DNA of 64,000 nt from Stachybotrys elegans. Taxonomy: Eukaryota; Ascomycota; Sordariomycetes; Hypocreales; Stachybotryaceae. Positions 48,620 through 59,700 of this stretch are shown here, piece after piece (position 1 is the stretch's first letter; the number at the start of each line of letters is the position of its first letter). Where the stretch lies: assembly GCA_020746835.1 (NCBI GenBank), contig JAGPNK010000001.1, positions 248,001 to 312,000 of the forward strand, given 5' to 3'. A program made the translations under genes and the position numbers. The notes beneath the pieces are model-generated. The model was given only the letters and a program-made list of their open reading frames with translations. It was not told where the DNA came from and did no database searches.

Positions 48620-50571
48620 TTTGGGTGCGCGAGATGTGTGAAGGTGGGAGCGGCGGATGGGAGTGAAGATGGTTTGCTTCTGAGGGATTCGTGGCGTTTT
48701 ATTATGCAGTGATGAGAACGAGGACGAGAGTACAGGGATGCGCCGCGTCAAGAAGCTGCTTCTGGAAGTCGGGATTATGGATTGGCTGCGGGGCGGCATG
48801 AGGAGGAACGATGTCATTATGAATGGGATGGTGAGGGTCGCCGAAGCCCCGAGCAAGCAGGCAACTTGGTTCACGGTGGTACGAGTAATACAGGTTTTTA
48901 TTTTATTTTAATCTTTTTTTAATAAAAAATGTACAAGGTTTCCACCTCGTTTGATGGAGACGACGATCATCAAAGTTTCCAGTATTCATCCAGCACCCCG
49001 TCGCTGTGTCCTCTCACTGTGGCTTGGGATGTATTTAGATAATGGGAAAGTAAATTTGCAGGTGAAGATGGATGAAGGATGAAAAGAGTTGACGTAATAC
49101 GAAAGGATCGTATTTGATCTGTCTGGCTGCTTGCAGAAGTTGGATATACACACTCTTGCAGGTACGTACTCCGACCAGGACGTTGCGTTTACCGTAAAAG
49201 AGAGATGGAAAAGTTGGACAAGTTGTAATTATGTGTTTAATCTGCCTTGCAACTACCCGAAATCGGCCCCAACACTCCGATTCCCGTCATCTAAAATTCC
49301 AGATCTGACAGGAGGATGCATGGGTCATGGATTGGCTGGCCAATGACTCGAACGCCTGCCTACCCTGCACCTGATGCTCCTAGTTTCACCTCAGCCTCGA
49401 GTCCAAGCGTTGCAGAGTTGCCACTTCCATCTCCTGCATCTGGTCAAGGTTGCTCGCCGGTGACTCGTCTGTCTCTGCACAGCCGTATTTATTCTGTTCC
49501 CTCGCTCGCTGGTCTTGTCTTCTTTTGTTCTCTATTTCTGCAATTTCCTCGTTCCCGCCTGTATATACGCATACGCACGCCTTCATCGCTCATGTCCACC
49601 GTCTGCTCCGTCTTGGCCTTGTCCATATAGGCGCCACCCTCTTCTAGCCCATGAAAACACCAAAAACATTATTTCCATCTATGACCTTCTTCCAGCCATC
49701 AACAAGATTCTTCACAACAATGTTTATTATACATCATTTTACGTGGACCTCGTTGCGATCTCGGCCCCCCTCATGAACCTTCGGCCTCCGGATGACATTC
49801 TATCTTCACCACCGCCAGTATCATCACATCACCACCGCCACATCGTCGGTACACGGCAGTCTAGTCTTGCCGAGAAGTTATCCTCGTCTCATCACACCAA
49901 AACAACGATCCGTCTTTTCAAGTAGAGACAAAAACAAAAGGCCAGAGCCCGTCAAATCTTAACGCGCATCTCACCCCTTTATCGACGCATACACACACAT
50001 ATATATATACATATATCGGTTGATACTGGGTACTACCAACCATTCAAAGTGTCCCTTTCTTACGCCTGGCCAAAGAATTCGGTCTGGGCTGGCCTGACTC
50101 GACTTCCATCCACCTTTGTGTTGCCTCACGACAACCCGAGAGCGCCTTCCTACTTTTCTCGTCTGGTGACTGTCCAGTTTTTACAGGCGCCACCAAGAAA
50201 CCTCATTCCTCCATTCTATGAGACTAGGCGTCGGTCACGCCTCCATTCAAGCTTCCACACCGCTCGTGGCTCCTTCCAATTACCCTACCTGCTTCATACC
50301 TTTCCCTTCAAAGCCCTCGCTTAGAAAACGGAACGACAGTGCCTCCTGAATATACTCAGAGCACCTGAATATACTCAGAGCAAAACCTTGCAACAACGCC
50401 CCTTTCGGATTCTAGGCCTCATATTGAGCTCAAAACATTAACAAAACGTCCAATTGTCTAGGCCGTAGACCTTTCCATTGGCTCTGAGAGAATCTTACCT
50501 TCAACTTTATTCCTCATCAAATCTTTCTTCCTTCTACCAAATACTACTTAAACAACCCCTCCTCGCCCATC
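48620..50571. other. Divergent promoter region between the Rki1 and NYN-domain genes
   Basis: About 2 kb without a recognisable gene. It contains a CA/TA simple repeat around 49989-50016 and a perfect 19-bp tandem duplication at 50345-50382, about 190 bp before the NYN gene's ATG. The plus-strand sequence from about 49300 on is CT-rich and probably a long leader of the NYN gene. There are many short upstream frames. Confidence 0.5.
50345..50382 (+). repeat. Perfect 19-bp tandem duplication
   Basis: The 19-bp unit CCTGAATATACTCAGAGCA occurs twice back to back with no mismatch (50345-50363 and 50364-50382). It lies in the presumed leader or promoter of the NYN-domain gene. Confidence 0.9.
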
Positions 50572-52026
50572 ATGGAGGAAATACAAGATCCAAGTCTCCC
50601 CGTCTCTCCAAGGACAAGTCCCGGTATTCCCGTTTCACTATCTTCGCTTCCTCCGACCTCTTCCACTCAAGATAGCATCCCGAAACTTGGAGACTTCTCC
50701 AAACTCCATCTTCCTTCTCTCTCCACCTCTCATACCCCTTCGGACTCGTCACAGGCAGGAGACTTTGCCAAACTTGGCAACTTCGGTAACCTCTTTTCTC
50801 GACTTACTTCCTCCCTACCTCCTATTACTCCTCCCTCGTCACTCAGTAGTCAGGACACAGACACTGCAGAGATGGCTGGCCTGGCATATGCTTCGGCCCT
50901 TAAGACACAGCATCCCCAGGATGTTGTTAAGCCCAAGGTGATTCTGCGACGGCCGAATGCATCCCCGCCGACACAACCATTGGATATCCTCGACAGCTTC
51001 AATGGGATGAAGCTAAAGGACATACCCTTTGGTGTCGATGCTTCTGGATCGGATACGGACCGATCAACCACGAGCACGACATCCTCCACCACGCCGCCCA
51101 CAAACCCCGACAATGCCCAAAAGAGCCCGGTCAAGTGTATCAAGGCTCGGGCCAACGCCAACGCCAGCGAGTCGTCGGGTACGGATAACTCCGCCGGCCA
51201 AAAGGCGTTGGAGGCGTGCCTCGTGTACCAGAAGCCGAGGTCCCGCCCCCGTTCTATCCAGCCAGCGGTGCCACGCTCCAAGGAGCAAAAGCACGAGTCC
51301 CTGTGTGAGGGCCTGATCCCTCTCCGGGCACAAGACCGTGTTGTGGCCCGCCAATACCCCGGGGCGGCCGGCAACGGAGTCCACGTCTTCGTGGACTATT
51401 CTAATATCAGCATCAGCTTCGTCGACTCCCTCAAGGCGAGGCTGAAGCTCGACAAGGGGGACCGATTCCTCCCCATCCCCGATATAAACCTCGAGTTCCT
51501 TACGGAGCTCATGGTTCGTGGGCGGCCTATAAAGGTCCTTAATGCTGGGTGCTCGGTCCACCCCCACCGGCCTTCTCCCTCCTTCGTCAACGAGTTCAAG
51601 GCCCTCGGCTACCGGGCCGACGTTCGGCAGCGAAAGCTCCTCGAACAGGCTACGGCTCCCTTTATTCGACCGGGCGGCTACTCTTCCGACGAGAACCATG
51701 CCACCGCAAAGCCCCGGTATGTCGAGGACCTCGTTGACGAGACACTCCAAACCCGCATCGGCGAGTCGGTCATGGAGTACTTCCAGCAGCCTGGTACTCT
51801 GATCATCGCCACCGGAGACGCCAAGCCAGCCCAGTATTCCGACGGCTTCTTCGTCTACGCAGAGCGGGCGTTGAACATGGGCTGGCACGTCGAGGTTGTC
51901 TCATGGAAGAGCAGCCTCTCGTCGATGTGGAAAGGCACTGAGTTCAGGGCCAAATGGGGGGACAAGTTCCGGCTTATTGAGCTGGACCCGTTCCTGGACG
52001 ATTTACTCGCCTGCTACAAAGCCTAA
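50572..52026 (+). CDS. NYN (PIN-like) domain protein, putative ribonuclease
   Basis: This single-exon gene encodes 484 residues. The first ~260 are Ser/Pro/Thr-rich and probably disordered. The C-terminal ~210 form a NYN domain, a PIN-like metal-dependent nuclease fold. It opens with the strand HVFVDYSNISISF (first acidic residue and the N-Y/N signature), continues through a loop with LELLTELM-like helices and RADVRQRKLLEQ, and has the second acidic site in LIIATGDAKPAQYSDGFF. It ends with VEVVSWKSSLSSMWK and DPFLDDLL. NYN proteins usually process or degrade RNA. No RNA-binding domain accompanies it, and targets are unknown. The ATG context (CATCATGGAG) is good. Confidence 0.85.
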   Translation: MEEIQDPSLPVSPRTSPGIPVSLSSLPPTSSTQDSIPKLGDFSKLHLPSLSTSHTPSDSSQAGDFAKLGNFGNLFSRLTSSLPPITPPSSLSSQDTDTAEMAGLAYASALKTQHPQDVVKPKVILRRPNASPPTQPLDILDSFNGMKLKDIPFGVDASGSDTDRSTTSTTSSTTPPTNPDNAQKSPVKCIKARANANASESSGTDNSAGQKALEACLVYQKPRSRPRSIQPAVPRSKEQKHESLCEGLIPLRAQDRVVARQYPGAAGNGVHVFVDYSNISISFVDSLKARLKLDKGDRFLPIPDINLEFLTELMVRGRPIKVLNAGCSVHPHRPSPSFVNEFKALGYRADVRQRKLLEQATAPFIRPGGYSSDENHATAKPRYVEDLVDETLQTRIGESVMEYFQQPGTLIIATGDAKPAQYSDGFFVYAERALNMGWHVEVVSWKSSLSSMWKGTEFRAKWGDKFRLIELDPFLDDLLACYKA

Positions 52027-52801
52027 GTGATCGTCCGACTCGACCAACGGGTCCGCTCTTCTTACTTTCTGGCACTGTCGTCATGATCGATGGAGCTGCG
52101 TGTATACATTTGGTTACCCTCCTGGGCAAGATGTTTCAAAGGCATATACCATCTCTACTGTTTCTACCATTGCATCCGCGTTTCTTGTATATCGCTTTTT
52201 GGACATCATCTTGGTCTTATGCTTGACCATTCAGACTTACGACTATTTTCTTTACTCAAGATACCCATTTGACCATCTTGTTTCCGACAAGGCTCTTCAT
52301 GCGAACACAGCCACGAATTAAAACTTATTATTATTATTATTATTATTTTAGGAGCGAGCATCATGAATATCATATATCATACTTGTTCAACCTACTTTAC
52401 GTCCCATTGCTTTGAAGAATCTAAAGTGAAGAAAAACCCACAACTAATAGTACGGAGGCGATGCAACAACAATTCGAAGCATACAAAATCGCAGCCAAGA
52501 GCAGACAACAGTCGCAACCAACGCTCGCAAGTCGACGGAGATGACCTCGGAGGCCCAGAAGACTATCTACGAGGACTGCGGCGGAAGTACTGTCATACTG
52601 CGGGACTGGGAATATCGGGGCCTCCTCAACGTGCATGAGTTCCAGTAATGCAAGGGTTTTTGTTAATTCTAAAAGACATAGAAAAGCTGTCATCGAGCAT
52701 GGGAAAGACTCTATGAGTCATAAGATCGTAACAAACAAAAGAAATAAATTTCGACAGGCGTCTGCAGCGACAATGACTGCACGTTTCACATCCCCTCCCT
52801 T
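52027..52801. other. Convergent 3' region of the NYN and GH17 genes
   Basis: These 775 bp between convergent stop codons are AT-rich. A (TTA)n simple repeat sits at 52325-52345. A 35-codon plus-strand frame at 52541-52648 looks protein-like but is short and isolated; it may be chance or a remnant. Confidence 0.5.
52325..52345 (+). repeat. (TTA)7 microsatellite
   Basis: Seven uninterrupted TTA units lie about 300 bp after the stop codon of the NYN-domain gene, in AT-rich 3' flank sequence. Confidence 0.9.
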
Positions 52802-55800
52802 TTAGGGCTGCTGTTTAACATCCCCCAGCTTCGGCATGGACGCTTCATCTTCGTGGATTCCCCAATACTTCTCAGACAGAAATGTCCCCTCATGGTCCTC
52901 CTTCAACAGGCTATCGAACGCGGACAAGAAGACGACATCGTCCTGGTTCTCGGCAAAGGCCTCCTTGATAGAGGCAAGGGCGGCGCGCTGAGACTGAGTG
53001 TTTGGCACGGCGAGGCCGTTGGTCAGGCCGCGCGTCGGCCAGCCCGTCTCGCTGATGAGGAATTTGGTACCCTCGGGCAGCACGGCCTGCAGGCGAGCGA
53101 CGGTTGTATTCAACCACTGGCCGGCGTTCTCGGCAGAAGAGGTGCGGTCGAAGAAGGGGTGGGCGTTGATGGCGCAAAGATCTGAGGCGGAGCAGAGCTC
53201 TGGGTAGCGCTCGACGGCGATCTGTGTGTTGACGCTGACGACGGGGCCTTGGTACCCGGCGGCTCGGAGCGTGGCGCGCGTCTCGCGGACGGCGGCGTTG
53301 AGCTGCTCCGGGGTGGCCTCGCCGCGGTCAATCACCTCGTTGCCGACGGCGACAGCTTCGACCATGGCCCAGTCCCCGTGAACGCCTTCAATGATGGCCT
53401 GCGTCTCTTGTTCGAGCTTGTTTGGGTCCCAGATGCCCAGGAAGAGCTTGATGTCGACCTCTTTGGCGGCGTTGCGCACGGTTTCAACCTGGGAGCAGTC
53501 GGTGCCGTAGATTCGGACCATGGAGTACTTGCCCTTGAGGCGGCGGAAGTCTTGGGCGACCTCTTCCTGCGTCTTGCACGCGTGGTTGGCGTGGTAGGGC
53601 GAGTAGGCGACGCCGGGCAGATTGTTGTGTTCTGCCGTGGAATTGGCCACGCGAGCAGCGAGGGCGTGGTCAGAGTCTTGACCGCGGCGTTGCAAGGCAG
53701 GGGTAGGCAGAGCGGGCAGCCCCAGGCCGAGCGACGCTGAAATGAAGATGTCGCCTACACTCGGAGACTGAGGGCTAGGGACTTCTGGAACCGTGGGCTG
53801 TGCTGGCTCACCGAGGATTGGCGTTGGCTGAGGCTTTCCCGGTGGAACGGGGCCCAAGTTACTCAGGCCCGCGGCAACGCCTCCGATGATACCTGTGGCA
53901 GCAGCCACGATGCCTGAGACGATGGCTGCCGGAGCATTGAGGATCTCATTCGCTAGGTCCTTGGGAGGGCTGGTTTGTACAGGAAGCGCGGGATCAACCC
54001 CGAGGCTGAGGGAGGGCAGCGATGCAGTCGGGATCCCAGGAATGATATCGGTCACTGGAAGCGAGATACCCGGAATCAACGTGGGGACAGGCCCAAGGAG
54101 AGAAGTTGGGAGCACTGGGGCTAGCGAGTTCTCGGGAACAATGATGGAGCTGACGATCTCAGGGATGTTGGTTAAGCCGCCAGCAGAGATGATGTCGTCT
54201 AGGATCGAGCTGATGACGCCTGGCAACTCTGTGGGCAGCGGCCCCAGGGCTGAGCTCAAGCCACCGGGTAGTCCACTGGGCACAACACCATCTACTAAAG
54301 ATAGAATGTCGTCAACATAGCCCGTCGGGATGCTGATGCTGGGGGACAGAATATCGTCAAGTCCAGTGGGTAGTACGGGATGAACGGCAGAGGTGAGTAC
54401 ACCCGGAAGGTTGGTGAGTTGAGGGTTGTCGGCGAGGGAGCTGACAAGAACGGCGATACCGCTAGGAGTATCTGGCAGAATAGAGCCGATCACTCCCGGT
54501 AGCTCGGTGATTGGAGTATCCTCGATGATGGAACTGACGAGCTCAGCAACATCCGTGGGCACAAGTTCAATGATAGAACTGACCAAACCGGCAATGCCTG
54601 TGGGAACAGGTCCGGCGGCGGATGTGAGCAGCTCGATTACTCCCTCCAAGCCACCCGAGGGAACTGCTGCCTGAATGGAGGGGAGAAGAGAGCTGATAGC
54701 ATCGGGAAGGTCTGTGACAGGGATGCCGTCCAGGGAAAGCCGTGTGACAGAAAGATGATCAAGGATTGAACTGAGTCCCTCAGGGAGCTCGCTTAAAGGA
54801 ATGTCGAGGGTGGGGAGGGCGGTAGGAAGCGATGCACCCAGAGAAGGGAGTGTGAGAGAAAGATCATCCAGAAGAGAGCTGAGGTCGGCAGGTAACCCAG
54901 AGATAGGGAGACCGATAGACGGCTCAGCAGATGGGATGATTCCACCCAGAATACCTGTAGGGTTAAAGGAGCCGGTCACCTCGTCGATAATCCCAGAAAG
55001 AGAGTCAAGAGGGCTGAACTCAGGGGTTGGGATGGGGAGGGGTGGTAGTTCAGGGAATGAAGGGAGAGTAGGCAGAGGTGGAAGGGTGGGCATATCTGGA
55101 GGGGTAGGCATGGGTGGAAGTGTAGGCACGTCTGGAAGGGTAGGCATGGGTGGAAGAATGGGGGATTGTATAGATGGCTTTTCAAGTTCTGGAAGGCCCG
55201 TCACAGTCGGGAGTGCAACAGAAGGTTCAGTAGGGAGACTGATATCCAGGATACTGCTTGGGGCACCGAGAGGTAGCGAAATGGACAAGTCAGTGGGCAG
55301 CGCGGGCAGGCCCGTCGGAAGTGAAGGGCCCAGGATGCTGGTCAAGACATCGGCCGGGAGGGAAGCTTCCAAGCCCGTGAGCGTAGGGGCAGCGACTGAA
55401 ATCTGGTGTAGTAGCGAGCTCAGTGCCGATGGCTGAAGAGTCAGGGATCCGAGGTGGTCAAGTAGACTATCGACATCTACACTGGCACTGAGGGCCGTTT
55501 GTTGAGCCAGCACTGCACTGATAACACCAGCCAGGTCCACGGTTTGCGGCACAGTCACCGAAGGAAGGTCAGTAGGGAGAGACACGGAGATGTGGCCCAG
55601 AATGCTGGTCAGCTGTGGCCCCAGGGCAACGCCCGATGTCTGCGCCAGGATAGAGCTCAGGGCCGCGGGGAGGTTGGTCGCGGGAATCTGGACGAGTGCC
55701 GAGCTGATCGCTGGGATTATTGGGTCAAGGGCAGAGCTCAGGGCCGGGGCTATGGAGTCGAGAGCCAGACTGAAACTGGGTGCGACTATAGGAGGCGAGG

Positions 55801-56775
55801 AGGGTAGAGAGAGGGGGATGCTGATGGAGGGAGTGCCCTGTGGCAGACCAGCGGTTTGTCCGCCAAGGATGGTGCTCAGCGCTCCGGCAATATCTGGCGC
55901 TCCTGGAAGACTGGGGAGACCGGGAAGAACGAATGGGCTACCGGAGCTGGAGCTAGAGCCTGAAATGCTGCTCCCACTTCCAACTCCTGGGAGGCCCGGA
56001 AGACCTGGCAGGCCTGGCAGACCGAGTGTGACACTGGCGGCGAGCTGACTGGCGCTGGTGCTGGTCACCGTGCTTCCTCGTACGGATGTGGTGATGGTGG
56101 TCCCACCAGCATTGAGGCCCGGAAGGCCAGGGAGACCGATCGTGACAGCGGCTGAGATCTGGCCAGCACTTGAGCTAGCCACAGTGCTTCCCCTGGTGGA
56201 AGTCGTGACGGTGGTTCCGCCGGCACCCAAGCTAGGAAGACCAGGGAGGCCTCCTCCAATAGCGACTGTAGCACCCACGGCACTCGCAGTGGACGAACTC
56301 GTTGCTCTCGTCGACGACGTGGCAGCAGCACCGCCTCCGCCGCCGCCGCCAATGACAATGGGACCGATGTTGATGCCACCGGCGGCCGAGGTGCTCGTAG
56401 CTGCGGGCCGGAGGGCAAAGCCACTCGCCGGCTGCTCCGAGTACGGACCAAGCGCAGCACTCGCGAGATGCGATGGCACGGTAATGGTGGTCGCCCTGGC
56501 GGGCCCGATGGCGAGAACCTGGCGCGTCACGGTGCGGACGGGCTCGTTATCCTCGTCGACGAGCACGACAACCTGCTCGACGATCGGCGGGGCAAGAAGC
56601 CCAATGCTGGACCCGGATGCTTGGCGGGCGGGCAGCTGTCCTATAAAGACGCTGTTTAGCTGTGGCTCTTCTCTCCCAGAGAAGCCCATGTTGTGTCGTT
56701 GTACTTACCGGCCGGCAGAGCCAGTGCTGAGGTCGCCAGGGCAAGACCCGAGACAAAGTGGCGAGTCAAGCCCAT
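52802..56775 (-). CDS. Secreted GH17 beta-1,3-glucanase with a very long repetitive N-terminal region
   Basis: GH17 enzymes cleave or transglycosylate wall beta-1,3-glucan. Two exons (56709-56775, 52802-56640) encode 1,301 residues, against about 300-700 for most fungal GH17 proteins. A signal peptide (LTRHFVSGLALATSALALPAG) leads, with the intron falling just after it. Next come a Ser/Thr/Gly part with two 38-residue repeats (plus a partial third) and about 800 residues of Leu/Pro/Ser-rich segments of the SSILDxLS type broken by prolines. A poly-Pro block (LPPMPTLP) follows, and then the catalytic domain from about residue 1020 (GVAYSPYHANHAC). The catalytic glutamates are E1124 in AVAVGNEV and E1220 in LISETGWPT. 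There is no C-terminal hydrophobic GPI tail (ends GDVKQQP). Wall association through the N-terminal region is inferred. Confidence 0.93.
56024..56251 (-). repeat. 114-bp coding tandem repeat in the GH17 gene
   Basis: Two full 38-residue units lie head to tail. Each starts GLPGLPxLxAGGTT, continues TTSxRGSTV and ends AAVTI or AASVTL. A truncated third unit (GLPGLPGLPGLPG) extends beyond. The Gly-Leu-Pro opening is locally collagen-like and the rest is Ser/Thr-rich, suited to O-mannosylation. Confidence 0.85.
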
Positions 56776-57962
56776 GGCGGCGACGAGTCGAAGTCTGAAG
56801 CGGTTATAAGCAGTATTTTGTCGTTGCTCAAATAGGGGCCTTGTGTGCCTGTGTCTGTGAGAGTCGGAATCGAACGTGAATGGCAAGCAAAAGCATAAGA
56901 AGAATGATAATAAGAAGAAGCCCACGATAAGGAGTGAATCTGTGGCTATACCCCAACCCGAGCACAATGTCCAGCACCTTGCGCTGCGAGCTGTAAGGGC
57001 AATCCGTTCTCTCGACAGGAGACCAAAGCCCCTTTAATGGCCATCCGACAGCCACGCCTCTGCGAAGGCACAATAACAACAACAGCCCCCCTTCTCCTCA
57101 CCAAGGTCCCGAAGCCTCGGACAACCCAAGGGAGGAGGAGCCATCGATCACCGGAATGCAGGGAAGCTGCTTCGTACGGGCTGCTGTGCCATCGCTGCCA
57201 AGGAATGGACAAGGAGCGTTTGGTCCTCTGACATGCCGACCCGAGCGGAACGGGCAGAAGCGTTGTTCCTCTGACGGGCGGCTGGATAAAGGATAGCCGT
57301 GTTGATGTCTCACGAGCCGCTCTGGGCCAAGGGGACGGCACTGTCTCTGGTATCCGCGACATAATCAAACACCTTGGCGAGTCGGAGCACGTTGTCGGGT
57401 CCTCTCCTTCCCATCTGCGTTCCGATTTAGAATTCCAGGAAGCGATCCAGGGGGATGACAGACGAGCTGAACATAACAAATCAGTGCGTATGATGTATGT
57501 GTGGTTCTCTTTGCCTACGTATGCCACCAATTAGCGACTTCATAACTCCTTCGAGACATTCTTAGCCGTGGCTAGATGTCGTGACATCACATAAGACTCG
57601 CGGAGCTCCTCTCCGCAAACACTTGCACTGCCTGTCCTTTCACAGGCGGGATGTGTCAAAATGCTTGAGCGTCTGGCTCTGCTTGCATGCGTTCTCGATA
57701 AGTCGGAGGGACGGCGGTCCTTTTATTAATAATTAGTTCTTGTACAGTCTCACTTCGTAGCCGTACACCTGGCCCAGCGGGCATTTGTATAGCATCAGCA
57801 AGATTTCGATGCAATTCCTCCCATATGTTCGACGTAGCATCCTTTTCCCAGTCCATAGACTTCCTCTTCACCCCCGTCACCTTGAAACCTTTCCTTGTGC
57901 CATGGAACCAATGAACGCCTCACCCTTCCCATCCGTGGAAGGGGCATCAGGAATGTCTACCC
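56776..57962. other. Region between the GH17 and Lcb1 genes
   Basis: This holds the promoter of the GH17 gene (leftward) and the 3' flank of the Lcb1 gene. A minus-strand frame ending at 57656 looks protein-like and could be joined to the Lcb1 gene by a weak intron (see findings). Nothing else is recognised in these 1.2 kb. Confidence 0.5.
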
Positions 57963-59700
57963 TTACGTTGCCTTGTTGCTTGTCTTGCGTGTCATAACCT
58001 TTGTGATAGCGTGGCGGATTATGGTACCCGCCTTCTCAATATCCTTTCTGGATAAAGCCGACGTAATGCAGACCTTGAGGGCAGGCTGGACAGACCAGCT
58101 GCCATCCTTGGGGGTGATTGCATACTCATACGGGCGTGTCTTGAGGCGAGTAATCATGACGCCATTGGCGAGGGACTAGAGTTGCATCAGTCAGAAAATC
58201 GTCCAAGAGAAGCATCGCTATTGGCTTACCTCTTCAGCACACTCCATAAGGATGCGCTCCTGATCCTCAATATCCAGCTTTCTGGCCTTGACAACTTCAG
58301 GCTTCAACACCAACAACATGATGGGGTTGTCGATAGCGCTGGTGCAGATGACCCAGTCGCTGCGAGGGTCAAGCTGTGCTCGCATGGCCTTGATGTTCTC
58401 GCGGCATTGGATCAGGATATCGGGGTTCGAGAGCAGCAGGCTCACAGTCTCACTGGCAGTCATGGCCATCATAGCAGGGAGAGCCGCAGAGTAAGTGTAC
58501 GCCGAGGAGGTGATTCGCTGGTGCTCAGTGACATCCTTGGTACCAGCACAGAATCCACCGCTTGCGCACAGAGGACCACTCAGAGAGCCAACAATCATGT
58601 CCACCTGTTGGGGGTCGACGTTCTGCGCCTCGGTAAGCCCACGGCCCGTACGACCCAGAACACCAAAAGACCAGGTCTCGTCCAGGATGATACGGAACTT
58701 GTAGCGCTCCTTGAGTTCGACAAGCTTGGGAAGATCGGAGGTGTCTCCAGTAATCTCAAATAGACCCTCGGTGACGATGAAGCGGCGAGTCAGCTTCTTG
58801 GACTTGGCCTGATCCTTGACGACAGTCTTCATGATCCTCTCGAGGTCCTCCATGTCTTGGTGCTCGAACCACTTGATGTTGCATCGCGAAGCCTGCAGGC
58901 CACGACGGATCGACAGGTTGACGCTCTTGTCGGCAATGATGACATCGCCACGCTTGCAAAAGGTCGGGATCACGCTGGAGATGGTCGAGAAGGACTGGGC
59001 ATAGATGATGCAGCTCTCAGTGCCGAGGAAAGCGGCAATGTCGGCTTCGGCCTTGACGTGGACGTCCTGGGTGCCGTAGAACTGGGGGGGACCGCAGGGG
59101 CCGACACCGTACGTACGCAGGGTCTGAATAGCCTTCTCCTTGATCTGCTCGTTGGCATTGAAGTTGTAGAAGTTGTACGAGGCTAGGTTCGTGACGGTGC
59201 GGCCGTTGGAGAGCTTGGTCTTGGGTGCAGTTGGTCTACACGGGCGGTGAGGTCAGCAATTGTCCGCTCTGTCCCAAAGCCACCGGCTCGGTCAGGGACA
59301 ACTTACCCGACAATGACAGGAATTTTCTCGAGCTCAGCCTCCTCAAAGGCCGTGGGCTCTGCCACAAGAGGCTCAGGGGTCCATTCGTCGACTAGCTCTT
59401 GGATTTCCTACACGAGCGTCAGCCGGCGTTTGCTTGCGATGGCACAAAAGGGGACAGGGCCAGACTCACATCGTCTCTCAGCTTGACGTAGCCCTTGTTG
59501 TGGATGGGGTACGACGGCGAAAGCAGGTACCGGATGAAGAAGATGACGAGGATAAGCTCGATGGCGGATCGCACGGGGTCGTTCTGGTAGCTGGACTGGA
59601 TGTAGCGGACGAGGACGGCCGAACCTGGGACTTTCTGGAAGTTTGCTGCGGCCTGGTCGAGCAGGTCGGTCAGCTGCGCGGGGAGTGCGTCGAGATCCAT
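57963..59700 (-). CDS. lcb1: Serine palmitoyltransferase subunit 1 (Lcb1)
   Basis: Lcb1 pairs with Lcb2 in the ER membrane for the first step of sphingolipid synthesis, condensing serine with palmitoyl-CoA. The start is MDLDALPAQLTDLL (ATG 59698-59700). A single N-terminal membrane segment (IELILVIFFIRYLL) precedes the aminotransferase fold. YGVGPCGPPQFYG carries the conserved Cys equivalent to the human HSAN1 residue. DETWSFGVLGRTGRG is the PLP-fold Asp region. The catalytic Lys site of Lcb2 is absent (GSLSGPLCASGGFC), as expected for Lcb1. It ends IIRHAITKVMTRKTSNKAT. Introns lie near 59409-59469, 59236-59308 and 58178-58229. The length, roughly 500 residues, is normal. Confidence 0.95.

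Noticed and set aside
49311..49350. GTTCGAGTC-like sequence (minus strand) resembling a tRNA T-loop
   Set aside because: The flanking bases do not pair into a T-stem, and no matching acceptor or anticodon arm is present.
53249..56798. Long plus-strand open frames antisense to the GH17 gene
   Set aside because: They mirror the repetitive coding sequence of the minus strand (few stops because of biased codons) and have no independent motif.
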